DNA of 13,581 nucleotides from Paludibacteraceae bacterium (GCA_018055865.1 JAGPGR010000018.1:1-13581), one strand, 5' to 3'. Shown: positions 1 to 6,851, numbered from the stretch's first letter. A program made the numbers and translations. The notes: generated by a model not told the origin, from the letters alone.

Positions 1-139
1 CAATATACATGCGATCAATGATGTTGTAGAGCGAAGAGAGCATTGTACCCACAATAGCAGGCACAGAGTACATCCAGAGCAATTTGCCCATACGTAATGT
101 ACCTAATTTATTTTCGCCCGTTTGCAATACTGTCGACAT
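1..139 (-). CDS. MATE-family efflux transporter, N-terminal fragment
   Basis: This is the first 46 codons of a gene that continues beyond the left edge. Read on the minus strand from the ATG at 139, it gives MSTVLQTGENKLGTLRMGK, followed by a membrane segment containing YSVPAIVGTMLSSLYNIIDR. A short polar N-terminus, a GKLL(W/L)xYSxPAI turn into helix 1 and the LYNIxDRxxI motif are the usual opening of MATE (multidrug and toxin extrusion) antiporters, which export cationic drugs or metabolites in exchange for Na+ or H+ across the inner membrane. The match is by motif memory over a short stretch, so the family is fairly secure but the substrate is unknown. No TAnnTTTG box is evident upstream. 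A terminator at 216-250 separates it from the gene before it, so it probably has its own promoter in 140-215. Confidence 0.75.
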   Translation of the reverse strand, partial: MSTVLQTGENKLGTLRMGKLLWMYSVPAIVGTMLSSLYNIIDRMYI

Positions 140-215
140 GTATTTTTAAAAAAAATTTTGAATTAAATATTTTGTATCATTTCCAACTTTCCAGTTTAAA
201 ATACTTGGATTTGAT

Positions 216-250
216 AAAATAAAAATCGGTTTCACTTTCCGTAAAACCGA
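216..250 (-). terminator. Rho-independent terminator after the first barrel gene
   Basis: On the minus strand, TCGGTTT (250-244) and AAACCGA (232-226) form a 7-bp stem around an 11-base loop, followed at once by TTTTTATTTT. It lies 23 bases beyond the stop codon of the barrel gene at 273-956 and isolates it from the MATE gene. Confidence 0.75.
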
Positions 251-272
251 CCGTTGCTTCGTTTATTGAAAT

Positions 273-956
273 TTAGAATTCATACTCAAAAGCGATGAAC
301 CAACCTTTCATTTTTTGAGAACGATTCTTGTTTTGATTTACATTATTCAATCCCCATTCGTAGCCGCTTTTTACCCGGTAATCTTTCCATTGCAATCCGC
401 CGCCTGCTCCCAGTTGTATATTTAAACGTCTCAAATCATTATCATACGAATTGTAAGTACCTGTAACGGGATAATTAAGCGGATTGGAAGGTACCGGATC
501 CAGTACAGTGGGCGTAAAATCCACATCTTCGGTATGCGCGATGCCGATGTTGAAATTCGGACCGGCATAAGCAAATAGTTTCATCCCCCAAAAGATAGGG
601 AGCGTATAAGTAAGTCTTACAGGAACATCCAGAAAATGACCTGCATATTTGAAAAAAGCAGTATCGCTGTGTGCATATATTTGTTCGCGATTGCCAAATG
701 CATAAGAATACTTCAGTCCTGTTTCAACGCCAAATCCCCGCGTGATTGGGAATTCTACGTTCACTCCGGTTCTGATTACATGATAAGGAGATGTTACACT
801 GTTGTCGCCATACCGAAAAGTCTGTCCGTATCCTGCTTCAACTCTGAAGTCAGGCCCCGGTTTTTCTGTTTTCACAGAATCTTTTTTTTCCGGTTGGGCA
901 TGTAATGTCACAATCAATACAGAAAAAAATGTAAGAACAAAAATTCTAAATTTCAT
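273..956 (-). CDS. Outer-membrane beta-barrel protein, porin-like paralog 1
   Basis: A secreted protein of 227 residues. The reading frame is open upstream to an ATG at 1022, but the start at 956 is preferred: it begins a clean signal peptide (MKFRIFVLTFFSVLIVTL, then HAQ), and the -7 box at 999-1006 would start transcription downstream of the 1022 codon. The mature part alternates short polar turns with aromatic and glycine-rich strands, contains FAYAGPNFNIGIAH and QLGAGGGLQWKDYRVKSGYEW, and ends in EYEF with the terminal Phe typical of barrels assembled by BamA. These blocks recur in the next two genes, so the three are tandem paralogs of the Bacteroidetes porin-like barrel family (the OMP_b-brl type). 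This copy is the most diverged: it lacks the SLNGFHAG block shared by the other two. What it transports or binds cannot be read from sequence. Confidence 0.85.
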   Translation of the reverse strand: MKFRIFVLTFFSVLIVTLHAQPEKKDSVKTEKPGPDFRVEAGYGQTFRYGDNSVTSPYHVIRTGVNVEFPITRGFGVETGLKYSYAFGNREQIYAHSDTAFFKYAGHFLDVPVRLTYTLPIFWGMKLFAYAGPNFNIGIAHTEDVDFTPTVLDPVPSNPLNYPVTGTYNSYDNDLRRLNIQLGAGGGLQWKDYRVKSGYEWGLNNVNQNKNRSQKMKGWFIAFEYEF

Positions 957-998
957 AGATAGGGATACTTTTGGGAGAGATTTTCGCATAAATTTCTG

Positions 999-1006
999 CA
1001 AAATTA
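999..1006 (-). promoter_or_regulatory. -7 promoter element TAATTTTG
   Basis: A perfect match to the Bacteroidetes primary-sigma -7 consensus TAnnTTTG on the minus strand. Transcription would start near 990-993, leaving a leader of roughly 35 bases before the ATG at 956. No convincing -33 TTG was found at the usual spacing. Confidence 0.5.
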
Positions 1007-1070
1007 CTGAAAATACCTCCATTTATACTATTTCAAAACTTTAATTAACATTGCAGGGAGTCTAAGTGCT

Positions 1071-1117
1071 CTGAAGGCAGATTGCCGGTATAAAATGAAC
1101 AGAATCTGCAGTTTCAG
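1071..1117. repeat. Interrupted inverted repeat between two barrel genes
   Basis: On the plus strand, CTGAA-g-GCAGATT (1071-1083) is complementary to AATCTGC-agt-TTCAG (1103-1117): 12 base pairs in two blocks with a small asymmetric bulge and a 19-base loop. It lies just past the stop codon of the gene at 1131-1814 and upstream of the promoter of the gene at 273-956. Neither strand has a T-run after the stem, so it is not a classical terminator. It may protect an mRNA 3' end or mark an operator; the role is not known. Confidence 0.5.
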
Positions 1118-1130
1118 CCGTTACTCAAAC

Positions 1131-1814
1131 CTAAAAAGTGTAAGCCAGCGAAATTTTGAGATCATTAGCCCGCAATGAAGCATCCTTAAGAGTTGTACGA
1201 TTCAAGATACCCCAGTCGTAGCCACCTCTGAGAGATAAGCCCATCAACTGAATGCCTATACCGCCGCCCATCTGCACATCGAGCGCGTTGAAGTCACCTT
1301 CCGACTGATAAATATTCTTACCTTCCGACTTGGTAGTAAGCTTTTTATCAACAAAATTCTCTGTTACAGACACTTTATTTATAGCATAATTCAGGCTTGG
1401 TCCTGCAAAAAGGAATACATTCAATTCATCGGCCAGAGGAACAGCATACATGACACGCAATGGCAAATCAAAAGCAGTCAGTTTAGTTCTTTCCTGTCTC
1501 CAGGTTCCCAATGTATTTTTCAGGGCTAACTGGCTTCTGTCCAGACTCACACCGCTGTAGTAATTAAACAGTAATCCTGTTTGAAGGGACATCTGCTCGC
1601 TGAGGTTGAATTTCAAAATAGGACCGGCATGAAATCCGTTCAGACTATTTTGATCAATGGCAGGTGATTTTACAGTTCTTGTATCTTTGAGCTTGGGCAT
1701 TGAATAGCCATATCCGCCCATTAGTCCGAATTCTACTTTTTTATCCTGACCGTAAGCTGAAAATCCGATTAAAGCTATAAATATGGCAACGACGATATAT
1801 CTGTTTGTTTTCAT
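1131..1814 (-). CDS. Outer-membrane beta-barrel protein, porin-like paralog 2
   Basis: A protein of 227 residues with a signal peptide (MKTNRYIVVAIFIALIGFSA, then YGQ), so it is exported and probably lipid-free in the outer membrane. After cleavage near residue 23 it shows alternating barrel strands: SLNGFHAGPILKF at about 57-69, QTGLLFNYYSG, DLPLRVMYAVPLADELNVFLF leading to AGPSLNYAIN at about 116-146, then QMGGGIGIQLMGLSLRGGYDW and a C-terminal SLAYTF. The blocks SLNGFHAG, (L/F)GPxxNYA, DhQhGxGxG and YDWGhL are shared with the neighbour at 1979-2584, which is clearly its closest relative here. It has its own -7 element at 1843-1850. Family assignment to the porin-like barrels is firm; function within that family (adhesion, stability, small-solute pore) is unknown. 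Confidence 0.88.
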   Translation of the reverse strand: MKTNRYIVVAIFIALIGFSAYGQDKKVEFGLMGGYGYSMPKLKDTRTVKSPAIDQNSLNGFHAGPILKFNLSEQMSLQTGLLFNYYSGVSLDRSQLALKNTLGTWRQERTKLTAFDLPLRVMYAVPLADELNVFLFAGPSLNYAINKVSVTENFVDKKLTTKSEGKNIYQSEGDFNALDVQMGGGIGIQLMGLSLRGGYDWGILNRTTLKDASLRANDLKISLAYTF

Positions 1815-1842
1815 TATTCGTATGTTTTTTATTAATTGCCTG

Positions 1843-1850
1843 CAAAGATA
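1843..1850 (-). promoter_or_regulatory. -7 promoter element TATCTTTG
   Basis: A perfect TAnnTTTG on the minus strand. The predicted start near 1837 leaves a leader of about 23 bases before the ATG at 1814. A T-rich run lies about 18 bases upstream in the -33 position, without a clear TTG. Confidence 0.6.
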
Positions 1851-1921
1851 AGCAATTGATTGATGTGTAAAAAATGAAAGCTGATTTAATAACTATTTTT
1901 TGATAAGAGGTTGAAAAATAT

Positions 1922-1956
1922 TTAAAAACAAAACAGCCGGATTTCTCCGACTGTTT
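1922..1956 (-). terminator. Rho-independent terminator after barrel paralog 3
   Basis: Read on the minus strand, AAACAGTCGG and CCGGCTGTTT form a 10-bp stem with one T-G pair around a 6-base loop, followed by TGTTTTTAAA. It starts about 22 bases past the stop codon of the gene at 1979-2584. With the separate promoter at 1843-1850, this shows the three barrel genes are not one simple operon. Confidence 0.85.
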
Positions 1957-1978
1957 CTGTTTAGTAATAATTATTCGT

Positions 1979-2584
1979 TTAGAAATTGTAAGCAATTCCA
2001 ACTTTCATATCGTTGTTTTTCCAGATTGCATCAGAATTATCCCTGTCGAGCATTCCCCAGTCGTAGCTGAAGCGAACAGAAAGTTGATTGAACTTAAGAC
2101 CGGCTCCAGCACCTAACTGAAGATCGAACGGAGAATAACGTTTTTCGCCGTCGGTCATTTCACTTTTGTAAATACTTGCAGTTTCAGCGCTGCCCAATGA
2201 GGTTTCGACCTTAGTTTTTTGAGAAAGTGCATAATTAAAATTCGGTCCTCCAAAAATAAAGGCACTCACTGCACCGCTCAAAGGGAAAGTAGCAGCAACG
2301 CGTACCGGCAGGTCTAATCTGTGAGCCGTAGTAGTTGAGTTAGCAATTCCCCAATAATCATTCTTAGTGGTTAAGTAGTTGTATAACAAACCATATTGAA
2401 GGCTTACCGGACCCTGGATAGCCATATTGTAAACCAATCCTGCGTGGAATCCATTCAATGAAGCATCTGAATTTGCATCTGTGGATGAACTGTAGCCTGC
2501 CTGAATACCTACCTGAGCATTTGCAAAACTAACGGATAAAATAGCAGCTAACGCTACTAAAGAGATTTTTTTTAACGATTTCAT
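1979..2584 (-). CDS. Outer-membrane beta-barrel protein, porin-like paralog 3
   Basis: A protein of 201 residues. The frame runs open upstream to 2734, but the added 50 residues are not signal-like; the ATG at 2584 opens a textbook signal peptide (MKSLKKISLVALAAILSVSF, then ANAQ) and is taken as the start. The mature barrel carries SLNGFHAGLVYNM, QYGLLYNYL, DLPVRVAATFPLS leading to GGPNFNYALSQK, DLQLGAGAGLKFNQLSVRFSY, YDWGMLDR and a final GIAYNF. These match paralog 2 block for block, giving a recent-looking tandem pair with paralog 1 more distant. A weak -7 candidate, TATATTTC, lies about 30 bases upstream of the start. A strong terminator follows at 1922-1956. The substrate or ligand is unknown. 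Confidence 0.88.
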   Translation of the reverse strand: MKSLKKISLVALAAILSVSFANAQVGIQAGYSSSTDANSDASLNGFHAGLVYNMAIQGPVSLQYGLLYNYLTTKNDYWGIANSTTTAHRLDLPVRVAATFPLSGAVSAFIFGGPNFNYALSQKTKVETSLGSAETASIYKSEMTDGEKRYSPFDLQLGAGAGLKFNQLSVRFSYDWGMLDRDNSDAIWKNNDMKVGIAYNF

Positions 2585-2825
2585 AATTTTTTCTAATTTA
2601 GTTAATATTGAAATATATTCAGTTATAATGACAAAAAACGTGCCAACCAGCCAGTGATGTAATTTTGTTGCAGTAAACCGATCTTTCAGTTTTTTTAGAA
2701 AATAAGACAAACTTCTCAAAAAAACAAGCAACATCTTAAGAGTTTACCTCTTTCAGATATTGCCTGTTGCTATTTTAATTTAATCTTATGTCCCGAAATT
2801 CAGGAGCGATTATTTAAATGAATTC

Positions 2826-3983
2826 TTATTTTGAAATTTCAAATTCAACGCGACGGTTAGCCTGACGACCTTCTACGGAACCATTGTCGGCAATAGGTTT
2901 GGACTCACCAAAACCACTGATTTCCATGGCAGCCATTGATAATCCTTTTCCAGCCAGGTAATCTCTAACTGTGTTGGCACGTTTTTCAGACAGAGTTTGA
3001 TTGTAAGCATCTGAACCGATGTTATCTGTGTGGCCGTTTATTTGAAGTTTGTTCCAGGTTGGGTTGTCCATCAGGATAGATGCTACATTATCAAGAATGC
3101 CTAATGATTCGTTGGTCAATTTTGCTGAGTTGAAGTCAAATTCAATGTTTTCGAAAGATGCGCTGATCATTGATCCTGCTTCTTTGTCTTTCAATCCTTT
3201 AACTGCATCTTCCAGGTTTTTCAGACGGTTCTGAATATCCATACCAGCTTTATCAAGTCCATCAAGACGGCTATTGATAGCGGAAGGATCAAATGCGTTT
3301 TCAATTTTCTGAATTACAGGTGCAGGTGGTGGGAAGAAGTCGGCAGTAGTCATGTCGCGAACGTGAGTTTTGCTTCCTGTTCCAAGTTTGAAACGCAAAG
3401 TAGCCATCAGTGTGTTAGCGTCGTTGTATTCCACAATATTTGTTAATGGTGTAATGTATCCACGGTAGGTATAATCCAAACCGAGAGCTACAACTCTGCC
3501 TAAGTTATATTCCATTGAAGCTCCTGTGTAAGCCAGTGCATTGGTTTTGGTTGGCATAGAAGACATTCCTCTTGCATAAGTTACATCGGGCATAACAAGG
3601 TCAGAATAACTTGGAATACTTACTCCACCACCAAAGTTAGCGTAGAAATTCAACTTTGCATTGTCGCGTTTTGGGAAAAACAGATTAGAAAGATTTACAG
3701 AAGTAAATAAACTCGGATCAATTGTTTTTCCTTTGATAGTCGAACGGTTGAAGTTCAGATAGTCCAGATTAAGTCCTACACCTACAATCGGGTTGATTGT
3801 GTATTCAAGCGCTGCGCCGGCACCCCAGCTTGCGTTGTCAATAAAATCGTCACCTGCAGGATTGATATTGAAATAATCAACACCACCTTTAAGTGCAAAA
3901 GACCAATGTGCTGCATCAGTTTGAGCAGTTGTGTACGTAATAGCGCTTGCTATTACCATTACTGTTAAAATTAGTTTTTTCAT
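2826..3983 (-). CDS. OmpA-family protein: beta-barrel plus peptidoglycan-binding domain
   Basis: A protein of 385 residues that tethers the outer membrane to the cell wall. A signal peptide (MKKLILTVMVIASAITYTTA) is followed by an N-terminal barrel of about 180 residues (LKGGVDYFNI, GAGAALEYTI, MEYNLGRVVALGLDYTY, LMATLRFKLG). A proline-rich joint at about 215-225 (FFPPPAPV) and a short coiled-coil-like stretch at about 235-268 lead to an OmpA C-terminal domain at about 275-385. That domain has FDFNSAKLT, then GHTDNIGSDAYNQTLSEKRA at 317-336; Asp320 and Arg335 sit at the spacing of the residues that hold the diaminopimelate side chain in this family. GFGESKPIADN and GRQANRRVEFEI complete the fold. 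The domain is intact, so peptidoglycan binding is expected. It has a perfect -7 box and its own long A/T-rich leader; proteins of this type are usually abundant. Confidence 0.95.
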   Translation of the reverse strand: MKKLILTVMVIASAITYTTAQTDAAHWSFALKGGVDYFNINPAGDDFIDNASWGAGAALEYTINPIVGVGLNLDYLNFNRSTIKGKTIDPSLFTSVNLSNLFFPKRDNAKLNFYANFGGGVSIPSYSDLVMPDVTYARGMSSMPTKTNALAYTGASMEYNLGRVVALGLDYTYRGYITPLTNIVEYNDANTLMATLRFKLGTGSKTHVRDMTTADFFPPPAPVIQKIENAFDPSAINSRLDGLDKAGMDIQNRLKNLEDAVKGLKDKEAGSMISASFENIEFDFNSAKLTNESLGILDNVASILMDNPTWNKLQINGHTDNIGSDAYNQTLSEKRANTVRDYLAGKGLSMAAMEISGFGESKPIADNGSVEGRQANRRVEFEISK

Positions 3984-4041
3984 TTTTTTGTTTTTTTATT
4001 AGCAGTTAAAATAAATTTAGTTAAGTTCTTTTTATAATTTA

Positions 4042-4049
4042 CAAAAATA
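4042..4049 (-). promoter_or_regulatory. -7 promoter element TATTTTTG of the OmpA-family gene
   Basis: A perfect TAnnTTTG on the minus strand. The start would fall near 4035, giving a leader of about 50 bases, rich in A and T and ending in an A-run just before the ATG at 3983. Such A-rich leaders often replace a Shine-Dalgarno sequence in this phylum. No clear -33 element is seen. Confidence 0.55.
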
Positions 4050-4149
4050 CATATTATTTTTAAATTAAATTCCTTTTGGAGAAAAAATTTTAATTAAAAA
4101 TGATATTTGCAGAAATTGTGATTCGTTTTAGTTGTATTTTCAGTCAGAA

Positions 4150-4187
4150 CAACTATCCGGTTTGCTTTCACTGCATCAGAATAGTTG
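4150..4187. repeat. Short inverted repeat CAACTAT / ATAGTTG
   Basis: CAACTAT at 4150-4156 and ATAGTTG at 4181-4187 are perfect complements 24 bases apart, with GGGATTTTTG following on the plus strand. The stem is only 7 bp and A/T-rich, and no plus-strand gene ends here, so its role is uncertain and chance is possible. Confidence 0.3.
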
Positions 4188-4309
4188 GGATTTTTGAATA
4201 AATTGACATTTGAACGATTGAAATTGTGTTGCTTTGAATCGAAACATGACATTTATTAAACAAATTAAATGAAGTATTGTTTCTTTTTTTCTTTTGAATG
4301 ATTCATATG

Positions 4310-4704
4310 TGGAGCTGGAGGGAGTCGAACCCTCGTCCAAACAAGGAAACCATATGCTTTCTACATGTTTATCTTTGCTTAAGTTTTCGTGCTGCAGCAA
4401 GACCAAAGCCACCAACTGCTGCCTTATCCTTTGTTTTTTTGCTACCCGTACAAGGCTACGAGCAACTATCCCCGATTTATCCGCACCTCTGTATCAAATC
4501 GCCTCGGGGAGAGGGCATTTGAGAGATGTCTCGTCCTGACACCTTGTATCTGGATGAAGCTTAATCTACTCTATTCGATTAAGCAGCAAGAGCGTAATTA
4601 TTTTCGCCAGTTATTGTTTTGAAATCCGGGATTTACGAGCCGGCATTCCGACGCTCGACATGCTTACATATCTTTTCTACCTGCTGTCAAAACCAAACAG
4701 CCCC
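4310..4704 (-). ncRNA. ssrA: Transfer-messenger RNA (tmRNA, ssrA)
   Basis: One-piece tmRNA of 395 bases that rescues stalled ribosomes with SmpB and tags the unfinished protein for proteolysis. The 5' end on the minus strand is GGGGCTGTTTGGTTTTGACA; its first six bases pair with AGCTCC at the 3' end (one G-U pair) to make the tRNA-like acceptor stem. The T arm is intact: GAGGG, loop TTCGACT, CCCTC. The tag frame at 4579-4608 encodes GENNYALAA and stop. The discriminator A is at 4310 and the next bases are CAT, so the CCA tail is not encoded and must be added by nucleotidyltransferase. A possible promoter upstream has TTTG (4760-4757) and TAAATTTTTG (4735-4726), a loose -7 match that would start about 15-20 bases before the mature end. 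A terminator at 4775-4810 ends the preceding rny gene, so ssrA is its own unit. Confidence 0.97.
4579..4608 (-). other. tmRNA tag reading frame, peptide GENNYALAA
   Basis: Ten codons inside tmRNA: GGC GAA AAT AAT TAC GCT CTT GCT GCT TAA. Translation resumes on a glycine codon rather than the alanine of the enterobacterial tag. The C-terminal ALAA is the degron recognised by ClpXP-type proteases. The Gly-Glu-x-Asn-Tyr-Ala-Leu-Ala-Ala form is typical of Bacteroidales and helps place the organism. Confidence 0.95.
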
Positions 4705-4774
4705 AAAAACGCTTTTTTGGAATATCAAAAATTTAACAATTAATGTGCCAAAACTTCAAAGATTATAACAATCT

Positions 4775-4810
4775 TTTAAAAAATATGTTCAGCAAAGGCT
4801 GAACATATTT
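4775..4810 (-). terminator. Rho-independent terminator of rny
   Basis: A perfect 13-bp inverted repeat (AAATATGTTCAGC / GCTGAACATATTT) with a 4-base loop. On the minus strand it runs straight into a T-run. It lies 41 bases past the rny stop codon and upstream of ssrA, so it stops rny transcription from entering the tmRNA gene. Confidence 0.9.
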
Positions 4811-4851
4811 AAATAAAGCGGCAGAAAAATTGCTATCAATCTGTATATTAA

Positions 4852-6375
4852 TTACTTGGCATAGCTTACTGCGCGGGTTTCGCGGATAACAGTAATTTTC
4901 ACCTGTCCGGGGTATGTCATTTCGTCCTGTATCTTTTTGGCAATATCGAATGACAAAAGTTCAGTGTCTTTGTCATCCAGCTTGTCAGCTCCAACAATAA
5001 CCCGCAATTCTCGTCCTGCCTGAATGGCGTAGGTTTTAAGAACTCCCGGATATGACAGTGCCAGGTTTTCGAGATCATTCAAGCGCTTGATGTAAGCCTC
5101 CACAATCTCTCTGCGGGCACCGGGGCGGGCACCTGAGATGGCATCGCACACCTGAACTATAGGCGCAAGCATGGTCTCCATTTCCACCTCGTCGTGGTGC
5201 GATCCGATAGCGTTGCATATTTCCGGTTTCTCCTTGTATTTTTCGGCCATACGCATTCCGAGCAATGCATGCGGCAATTCGGGTTCGTCATCGGGCACTT
5301 TTCCTATGTCGTGGAGCAGTCCTGCGCGTTTCGCTTTTTTGGGGTTCAGTCCGAGTTCTGATGCCATAGTGGCACACAGATTGGCCACTTCGCGTGAATG
5401 CTGCAGCAAATTCTGTCCGTATGATGAACGGTATTTCATTTTACCTACCATACGGATGAGCTCCGGATGAAGTCCGTGAATACCCAGGTCGATGGTAGTT
5501 CGCTTACCGGTTTCGATGATTTCTTCCTCTACCTGCTTGCGGACCTTATTCACTATCTCCTCGATGCGTGCAGGGTGAATGCGGCCGTCGGTAACAAGCT
5601 GATGGAGTGAAAGTCGTGCTATTTCGCGTCTTACAGGGTCAAATGCGGAAAGTACAATGGCTTCGGGGGTATCATCCACAATGATTTCAACACCGGTTGC
5701 TGCTTCCAATGCACGGATATTACGCCCTTCGCGGCCGATAATGCGCCCTTTTACTTCGTCGGAATCAATATGGAAAACTGTCACCGAATTTTCGATGGCT
5801 GCTTCGGTTGCCACCCGCTGAATGGTCTGCACCACAATTTTCTTGGCTTCCTTATTGGCCGTCATTTTTGCTTCTTCCATTATCTCGTTGATATACGAAA
5901 GTGCGTTCGTTTTGGCTTCTTCTTTCAGCGCATCCACCAGTCTTTCCTTAGCCTGTTCGGCCGAAAGTCCCGATATTGTTTCAAGTTGTTCTTTGGCCTG
6001 ACGGTTCAGGTGCTCTGTTTCTCGTTTTTTGTTTTCGAGCAGTGTAAGTTGTTGTTCCAGGTTTTCAGACTTGATGTCTGTTTCATTCATTTTTCTTTGC
6101 ATTTCACTTTGGCGCTGGTTAAGCTGCATTTCGCGCTGCTGAATCTTCACTTCTGCCGCCTGCATTTTAGCATTTCGCTGTTGAACCTGTTGTTCGTGCT
6201 CTGCCTTCAGGGCTATAAATCGCTCCTTGGCTTCTATTTCTTTTTTCTTTTTTAGCAGTTCGGCTTCCGCCTCCATTTCCCGTTTGGCTCTCTTATTGAA
6301 TACCCCGAGCAGCAAATATGCGCCGAGGAATCCGAGAGCGAGAGAAACTACTGCAATTATTACGTTGTAAATCAT
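4852..6375 (-). CDS. rny: Ribonuclease Y
   Basis: Membrane-anchored endoribonuclease of 507 residues that begins mRNA decay and can organise a degradosome-like complex. Domains in order: one N-terminal membrane helix (about 3-25, [20 protein letters not shown]), a long charged coiled coil (about 28-185, rich in Glu, Lys and Gln), a KH RNA-binding domain (about 205-270, [19 protein letters not shown] with the GxxG-type loop at GREG, 214-217), and an HD domain. The metal-site residues are present: His327 in LQHSREV, His355-Asp356 in GLLHDIGK, the SHHDE block at 392-396 and Asp411 in VCDAISG. Length and domain order are those of the family. The gene is preceded by zapA and the structured spacer at 6441-6520, has three copies of an 8-base repeat in its leader, and is closed by the terminator at 4775-4810. 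Confidence 0.97.
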   Translation of the reverse strand: MIYNVIIAVVSLALGFLGAYLLLGVFNKRAKREMEAEAELLKKKKEIEAKERFIALKAEHEQQVQQRNAKMQAAEVKIQQREMQLNQRQSEMQRKMNETDIKSENLEQQLTLLENKKRETEHLNRQAKEQLETISGLSAEQAKERLVDALKEEAKTNALSYINEIMEEAKMTANKEAKKIVVQTIQRVATEAAIENSVTVFHIDSDEVKGRIIGREGRNIRALEAATGVEIIVDDTPEAIVLSAFDPVRREIARLSLHQLVTDGRIHPARIEEIVNKVRKQVEEEIIETGKRTTIDLGIHGLHPELIRMVGKMKYRSSYGQNLLQHSREVANLCATMASELGLNPKKAKRAGLLHDIGKVPDDEPELPHALLGMRMAEKYKEKPEICNAIGSHHDEVEMETMLAPIVQVCDAISGARPGARREIVEAYIKRLNDLENLALSYPGVLKTYAIQAGRELRVIVGADKLDDKDTELLSFDIAKKIQDEMTYPGQVKITVIRETRAVSYAK

Positions 6376-6398
6376 ATTGTTTTTTTTTGTTTTATAAG

Positions 6399-6438
6399 TA
6401 GTTGTTTTGTAGGTAGTTGTTGTTAATATATAGTTGTT
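6399..6438 (-). repeat. Three direct repeats AACAACTA in the rny leader
   Basis: The 8-mer AACAACTA occurs three times on the minus strand (6438-6431, 6421-6414, 6406-6399), spaced 17 and 15 bases start to start, ending 23 bases before the rny ATG. The spacer is otherwise A/T-rich and largely free of G on this strand, so it would be unstructured in mRNA. It could be a protein- or small-RNA-binding track, a translation enhancer, or low-complexity drift. Confidence 0.45.
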
Positions 6439-6440
6439 TA

Positions 6441-6520
6441 AAAAATAAAATACGCATTATATTGCAACCGGGCTTTCAGGGGTTATTTTCCTGAAAATCA
6501 CACTACAATCTAATGCGGTA
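6441..6520 (-). ncRNA. Candidate structured RNA or elaborate terminator between zapA and rny
   Basis: On the minus strand CGCATTA (6517-6511) pairs with TAATGCG (6459-6453). A 1x1 mismatch follows, then ATTG with CAAT (4 bp), then a symmetric 9x9 internal loop, then TTTCAGG (7 bp) with CCTGAAA around a 9-base apical loop. The outer stem is followed directly by TATTTTATTTTTT. The stem-bubble-stem plan with a U-tract suits a small RNA with its own terminator, or a terminator for zapA. A near-consensus -7 box, TACATTTA, lies upstream at 6531-6538. In enterobacteria the 6S RNA gene lies just downstream of zapA, and 6S also has a central bubble; but this element is only about 65 bases against roughly 150-200 for 6S, so I do not name it 6S RNA. 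Confidence 0.45.
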
Positions 6521-6530
6521 CTAAAAAAAA

Positions 6531-6538
6531 TAAATGTA
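6531..6538 (-). promoter_or_regulatory. Near-consensus -7 element TACATTTA
   Basis: One mismatch (final A for G) to TAnnTTTG on the minus strand. It would start transcription near 6525, five to ten bases before the outer stem of the structured element at 6453-6517, and could therefore drive that RNA and rny. No clear -33 element at the right spacing. Confidence 0.3.
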
Positions 6539-6556
6539 TTGAAAGAAAGCAGAATT

Positions 6557-6847
6557 TTATACCAACAATTTTTTCAGTTCCTTATTCAGTTCCTCTATTT
6601 TATCAGCCATGGGAGCTTCGTCCTGATTCGTTTTCTGCTTGGAAATAATCACTGCCAGCTGATAAGCCACCAGTGTCAAAATCTCTTCCATGCTTCGCTG
6701 GCTGAATTGTCTTCTGTATTGTTCGAGATATTTATTTACTATCTTTTCGGCGTTTCTGTATATTTCTTCGTCTTCGCGACGTATATTCAACGGCATTCTG
6801 ACTCCGTTAAGTAAAATATTTATTGAAAAAACATCGTCTTTATTCAT
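6557..6847 (-). CDS. zapA: Cell division protein ZapA
   Basis: A protein of 96 residues matching the ZapA family in length and plan. ZapA binds FtsZ filaments at midcell and bundles them, supporting the early Z-ring. The N-terminal part is a small globular domain with the family pattern INILLNGVRMPLNIRREDEE, then IYRNAEKIVNKYLEQYRRQF; the C-terminal half is a long helix (SMEEILTLVAYQLAVIISKQ, then charged residues to KELKKLLV) that forms the dimer and tetramer coiled coil. The start at 6847 is the only sensible one and lies 4 bases after the stop codon of the coiled-coil gene upstream, so the two are almost certainly co-transcribed. The pairing of zapA with a small coiled-coil gene just ahead of rny is one I recall from other Bacteroidetes. 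Regulation would come from the promoter at 7166-7173. Confidence 0.9.
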   Translation of the reverse strand: MNKDDVFSINILLNGVRMPLNIRREDEEIYRNAEKIVNKYLEQYRRQFSQRSMEEILTLVAYQLAVIISKQKTNQDEAPMADKIEELNKELKKLLV

Positions 6848-6851
6848 ACGT

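Larger units (their letters stand above)
3984..4309. other. Noncoding spacer between ompA-type gene and tmRNA
   Basis: This 326-base A/T-rich spacer holds no supported gene. It contains the ompA-type promoter and leader (4042-4049 and downstream), a 7-bp inverted repeat with a 24-base loop at 4150-4187, and next to the tmRNA 3' end an 11-base palindrome TGAATCATTCA on the minus strand. No strong intrinsic terminator for tmRNA is visible. Confidence 0.6.

Noticed and set aside
2785..2810. Weak hairpin TCCCGAAATTCAGGA after the OmpA-family gene
   Set aside because: Interrupted short stem with no T-run; not enough to call a terminator.
4294..4622. Several overlapping plus-strand reading frames of 74-81 codons
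   Set aside because: They lie entirely within tmRNA on the opposite strand, whose structure explains the sequence fully.
5770..6255. Plus-strand frame of 161 codons antisense to rny
   Set aside because: It is the mirror of the rny coiled-coil codons; the Phe- and Leu-rich product is the usual antisense artefact.
6441..6520. Direct call of 6S RNA after zapA
   Set aside because: Position and a central bubble fit, but the element is about a third to half the length of known 6S RNAs and I cannot run a covariance search.
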